Below are positions 61,858 to 64,000 of a stretch of 64,000 nucleotides of DNA, piece by piece. Source of the stretch: Pseudoxanthomonas sp. NC8 (GTDB taxonomy: Bacteria; Pseudomonadota; Gammaproteobacteria; Xanthomonadales; Xanthomonadaceae); assembly GCA_025232375.1 (NCBI GenBank), contig CP060419.1, forward strand, positions 557,001 to 621,000. The letters are read 5' to 3'. How positions within the stretch are numbered: the first letter of the stretch is position 1; every line of letters starts with the position of its first letter. Both the position numbers and the translations under genes were made by a program. The notes under the pieces were generated by a model. The model saw nothing but the letters and a program-made list of their open reading frames with translations. It did no database searches and was not told where the DNA came from.

Positions 61858-63194
61858 TCAGGCCGCCGCCTCCGGCAGCATCACCGCCACGCACAGTCCG
61901 CCGTCGGTACGGTTCTGCAGCGACAGGCGTCCGCCATGCGCCTCGACGATCTCGCGGGTCAGGCCAAGGCTAGCCAGTACCATTCCGCTTGGTCGAATAG
62001 AACGGCAGCAGCGCGTTCTCCAGCACCGCCTCGTTCATGCCCGGGCCGCGGTCGAGCACCTCGATCCGGGTCCAGCCGGGCAGGCGCAACAGGCGCACGC
62101 GCACCTCGTCGCTGGGTGGGGTGGCGTCGTTGCCGGCCTCGTGCGCGTTCTTGAGCAGGTTCAGCAGCGCCTGTTCCATCTGCGCCGGGTCCACCTTCGC
62201 CTGCAGGCTTTCGCTGGCGCCTTCCAGTTCGAAACCGATCTGGCGCTGCAGCCGGCCGAGGAAATCGCGCCAGACCACCGCCTGCAGCTGCGGTTGCGGC
62301 AGCTTGGCGAAGCGCGCATAGCCGCGGATGAAGCCTTAAGGTGGCGGGCGCGGTCCTCGATCGTGGAGAACACCTCGCCCAGGCGTTCGTGGCGGCCGCG
62401 CCGGACCAGTTCGGCGCCGGAATGCGCGAGCGAGGCGATCGGCGCCAGCGAGTTGTTCAGTTCGTGGCTGATCACCCGGATCACCTTCTTGGAGTCTGCA
62501 CCTCCTGGCGGCGCAGTTCCGGGGTGAGCAGGCGGATCAGCAGCAGTTCGTGGCGGCGGCCGTTGAGGGTGAAGGTGCGCCGCGACAGGTGGTAGACCTC
62601 TTCCTCGTCGTCCTCGGCGGGCACCGCGAACAGGCTGTCGCCGCCGCGTGCCAGCGCCTCGCGCAGCTCGACCGGCAATGCGTCGAGCAGCCCGTCCATG
62701 TGCTGGCCTTCCAGCTTGCGTCCATCGTTGAGCAGCTTGCGCGAGGCGAGGTTGGCATAGACCACGCGGCGCACGCCGTCGCCGCCGTCGGCCGACAGCA
62801 GCATCGCCACCGGCGTGTTCTGGACCATGGTGTCCAGCAGCAGTTCGCGCTGGACCAGTTCCTGGCGCTGGTCGCGCAGCACGTCGCCCAGCTCGCCATG
62901 GGCGCGGACCAGCTCGCCCAGTTCGTCGCCGCCGTGCCAGTGCACGCCGAAGTTGAACTCGCCGTCGCGATAGGTGTTGACGCTGCCAGCCAGGGCGCGG
63001 AACAGCGCGCGCATCGGCGCCAGCGCGCGATGCAGGCTCCACCACATCAGGCCGAGCAGGACCAGCACCGAAAGCACGGCCAGCACCCAGCCGCGATCGA
63101 TCCAGTAGGCGAACGTCCACGGCAGGGCCGCCGCCAGCACCAGTACCGGCAGCAGGCGCACGAACAGGCGCAGGGTCAGCGTGCGGCGGATCAT
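61858..63194 (-). CDS. NtrY-like membrane sensor histidine kinase
   Basis: About 445 residues. Two N-terminal helices ([20 protein letters not shown] and [20 protein letters not shown]), a HAMP-like linker, a PAS region ([20 protein letters not shown]), H-box [20 protein letters not shown] (His near 62463), N-box [17 protein letters not shown] and G-box [20 protein letters not shown]. The tail [20 protein letters not shown] closes it. Breaks near 62497, 62337 (CTTAAGG) and 61982. [11 protein letters not shown] is the NtrY-type H-box. It follows its sigma-54 regulator gene by 22 bases. Confidence 0.85.
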
Positions 63195-63216
63195 CGGCGC
63201 ACCCGCGTCGGCCGGT

Positions 63217-64000
63217 TCATGCGGGCTTGAGTCCGTAACGTTCCATGCGCCGGTACAGCGCCTGCCGGCTCATGCCCAGTTCGGCGGCGGCGGCTGGGCG
63301 ATCACGCCGTCGGCGCGCTGCAGTGCGGCTTCGATCTGCTCGCGTCCGGGCTCGCGCGCCGGGCCGCTGCGCATGGCCGCCGCGCGTGGCAGGCCCAGGT
63401 CGGCGACCTCGATCCGCGGCCCCGTCGCCAGCAGCTGCGCGCGCTGGATCACGTTGCGCAGTTCGCGCACGTTGCCCGGCCAAGGATGGCGCTGCAGCGC
63501 ATTGGCGGCGCCGTTCGACAGCGGCTTGCCGCCCGCGCCGAAGTGCTCGGCCAGCGGCAGGATGTCGCCGGGGCGCTCGGCCAGCGGCGGCATCGCCAGT
63601 TCGATGGTGTTGAGCCGGTAATACAGGTCCTCGCGGAAGCCGCCGTCGCGGATCATCGCCGGCAGCTCGGCGTTGGTCGCGCTGACCACGCGCACCTTGA
63701 CCTGGCGTTCGCGGTTGGAGCCCAGCCGCGCGAAGCGGCCGGTTTCCAGCACGCGCAGCAGTTTCATCTGCCCGGCCGGCGGCAGGTTGCCGATCTCGTC
63801 CAGGAACAGGGTGCCGCCGTCGGCGGCCTCGAACTTGCCCTCGCGTGCCTTGTTGGCGCCGGTGTAGGCACCGGCCTCGGCGCCGAACAGCTCGGCCTCG
63901 ATCAGGTCGGCCGGCAGCGCGCCGCAGTTGAGGGTGACGAACGGACCGTCGCGATGGGCCGAGTTGGCCTGGATGATCTCGGCGATCTTTTCCTTGCCCG
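63217..64000 (-). CDS. sigma-54-dependent response regulator (NtrC family), C-terminal part
   Basis: The 5' part lies beyond the right edge. Visible: most of the AAA+ domain with GPFVTLNCGALPADLIEAEL, FGAEAGAYTGANKAREGKFE (GAFTGA loop with Tyr for Phe), GTLFLDEIGNLPPAGQMKLL (Walker B), FREDLYYRLNTIELAMPPLA, and WPGNVRELRNVIQRAQLL, then a Fis-type helix-turn-helix AAAELGMSRQALYRRMERYG. One break near 63290 (CCCAGCCGCC for CCCAGGCCGCC). With the kinase at 61858 it forms a two-component pair that activates sigma-54 promoters. Targets unknown. Confidence 0.9.
   Translation of the reverse strand, partial: GQGKDRRDHPGQLGPSRRSVRHPQLRRAAGRPDRGRAVRRRGRCLHRRQQGTRGQVRGRRRRHPVPGRDRQPAAGRADETAARAGNRPLRAAGLQPRTPGQGARGQRDQRRAAGDDPRRRLPRGPVLPAQHHRTGDAAAGRAPRRHPAAGRALRRGRQAAVERRRQCAAAPSLAGQRARTAQRDPARAAAGDGAADRGRRPGPATRGGHAQRPGARARTRADRSRTAARRRRDRPAAAAELGMSRQALYRRMERYGLKPA

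Overview
The window is a gene-dense stretch of chromosome with very high G+C. Gene content and order suggest a gammaproteobacterium of the Lysobacterales (Xanthomonadaceae/Lysobacteraceae, Lysobacter- or Luteimonas-like). Pointers are the PepSY-like/PhoP/PhoQ trio, a divergent MarR repressor beside hppD-hmgA, three-gene branched-chain keto-acid dehydrogenase genes, kynA, a POT peptide transporter, DUF3302/HlyD genes and GTAG-headed palindromic repeats. The genus is an inference. There is one tRNA (Thr, UGU). I see no rRNA, phage, IS element or CRISPR array.

The dominant anomaly is in the sequence itself. Most genes, including essential ones (trpS, glmU, purC, birA, coaX, rpe), carry one or more frame breaks or a stop. 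Almost every break I examined is repaired by restoring CCTGG/CCAGG, less often a related CCTG or CCTTG/CCATG word, where the text shows forms such as CCTTGG, CTTATGG, CCCTGG, CTTAG or CCATAGG. I therefore treat the genes as intact in the organism and give each the full span across its breaks. The likely cause is systematic sequencing error at modified sites.

Layout. (1) 1-1533: end of a HAD hydrolase and two exported proteins. (2) 1557-9181, minus: a decarboxylase, AspT-type antiporter, OprD-type porin and second AspT-type antiporter in one tight operon. (3) 9499-14106, minus: a receiver protein, DUF3302 protein, HlyD adaptor, NodT-type outer-membrane factor and a small beta-barrel, divergent from a PAS histidine kinase plus FixJ-type regulator (14345-17187). 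(4) 17218-27789: VIT-like membrane protein, dusA, a DDAH-like hydrolase, PepSY-like/phoP/phoQ, mtfA, birA-coaX-SPOR protein, tRNA-Thr, arginase. (5) 27887-32652: entericidin, CsbD, trpS, small proteins, a metallo-beta-lactamase-fold hydrolase and repeats. (6) 32767-43125: an amino-acid catabolism block (branched-chain keto-acid dehydrogenase E1alpha/E1beta/E2, kynA, peptide transporter, MarR, hppD, hmgA). (7) 44006-51125: a CaCA exchanger and a seven-gene Mrp/Mnh cation/proton antiporter operon. (8) 51268-64000: epimerase, DUF962, purC, J-domain protein, rpe, lipid kinase, trpE-threonine aldolase-trpG, DUF2249 gene with an FNR-like site, GtrA, glmU and an NtrY/NtrC-like two-component pair that runs off the right edge.

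Functionally the block reads as amino-acid and peptide use (arginine, Trp, Tyr, branched-chain), ion and proton homeostasis (decarboxylase/antiporter, Mnh, CaCA) and envelope sensing (three histidine kinases plus separate regulators).
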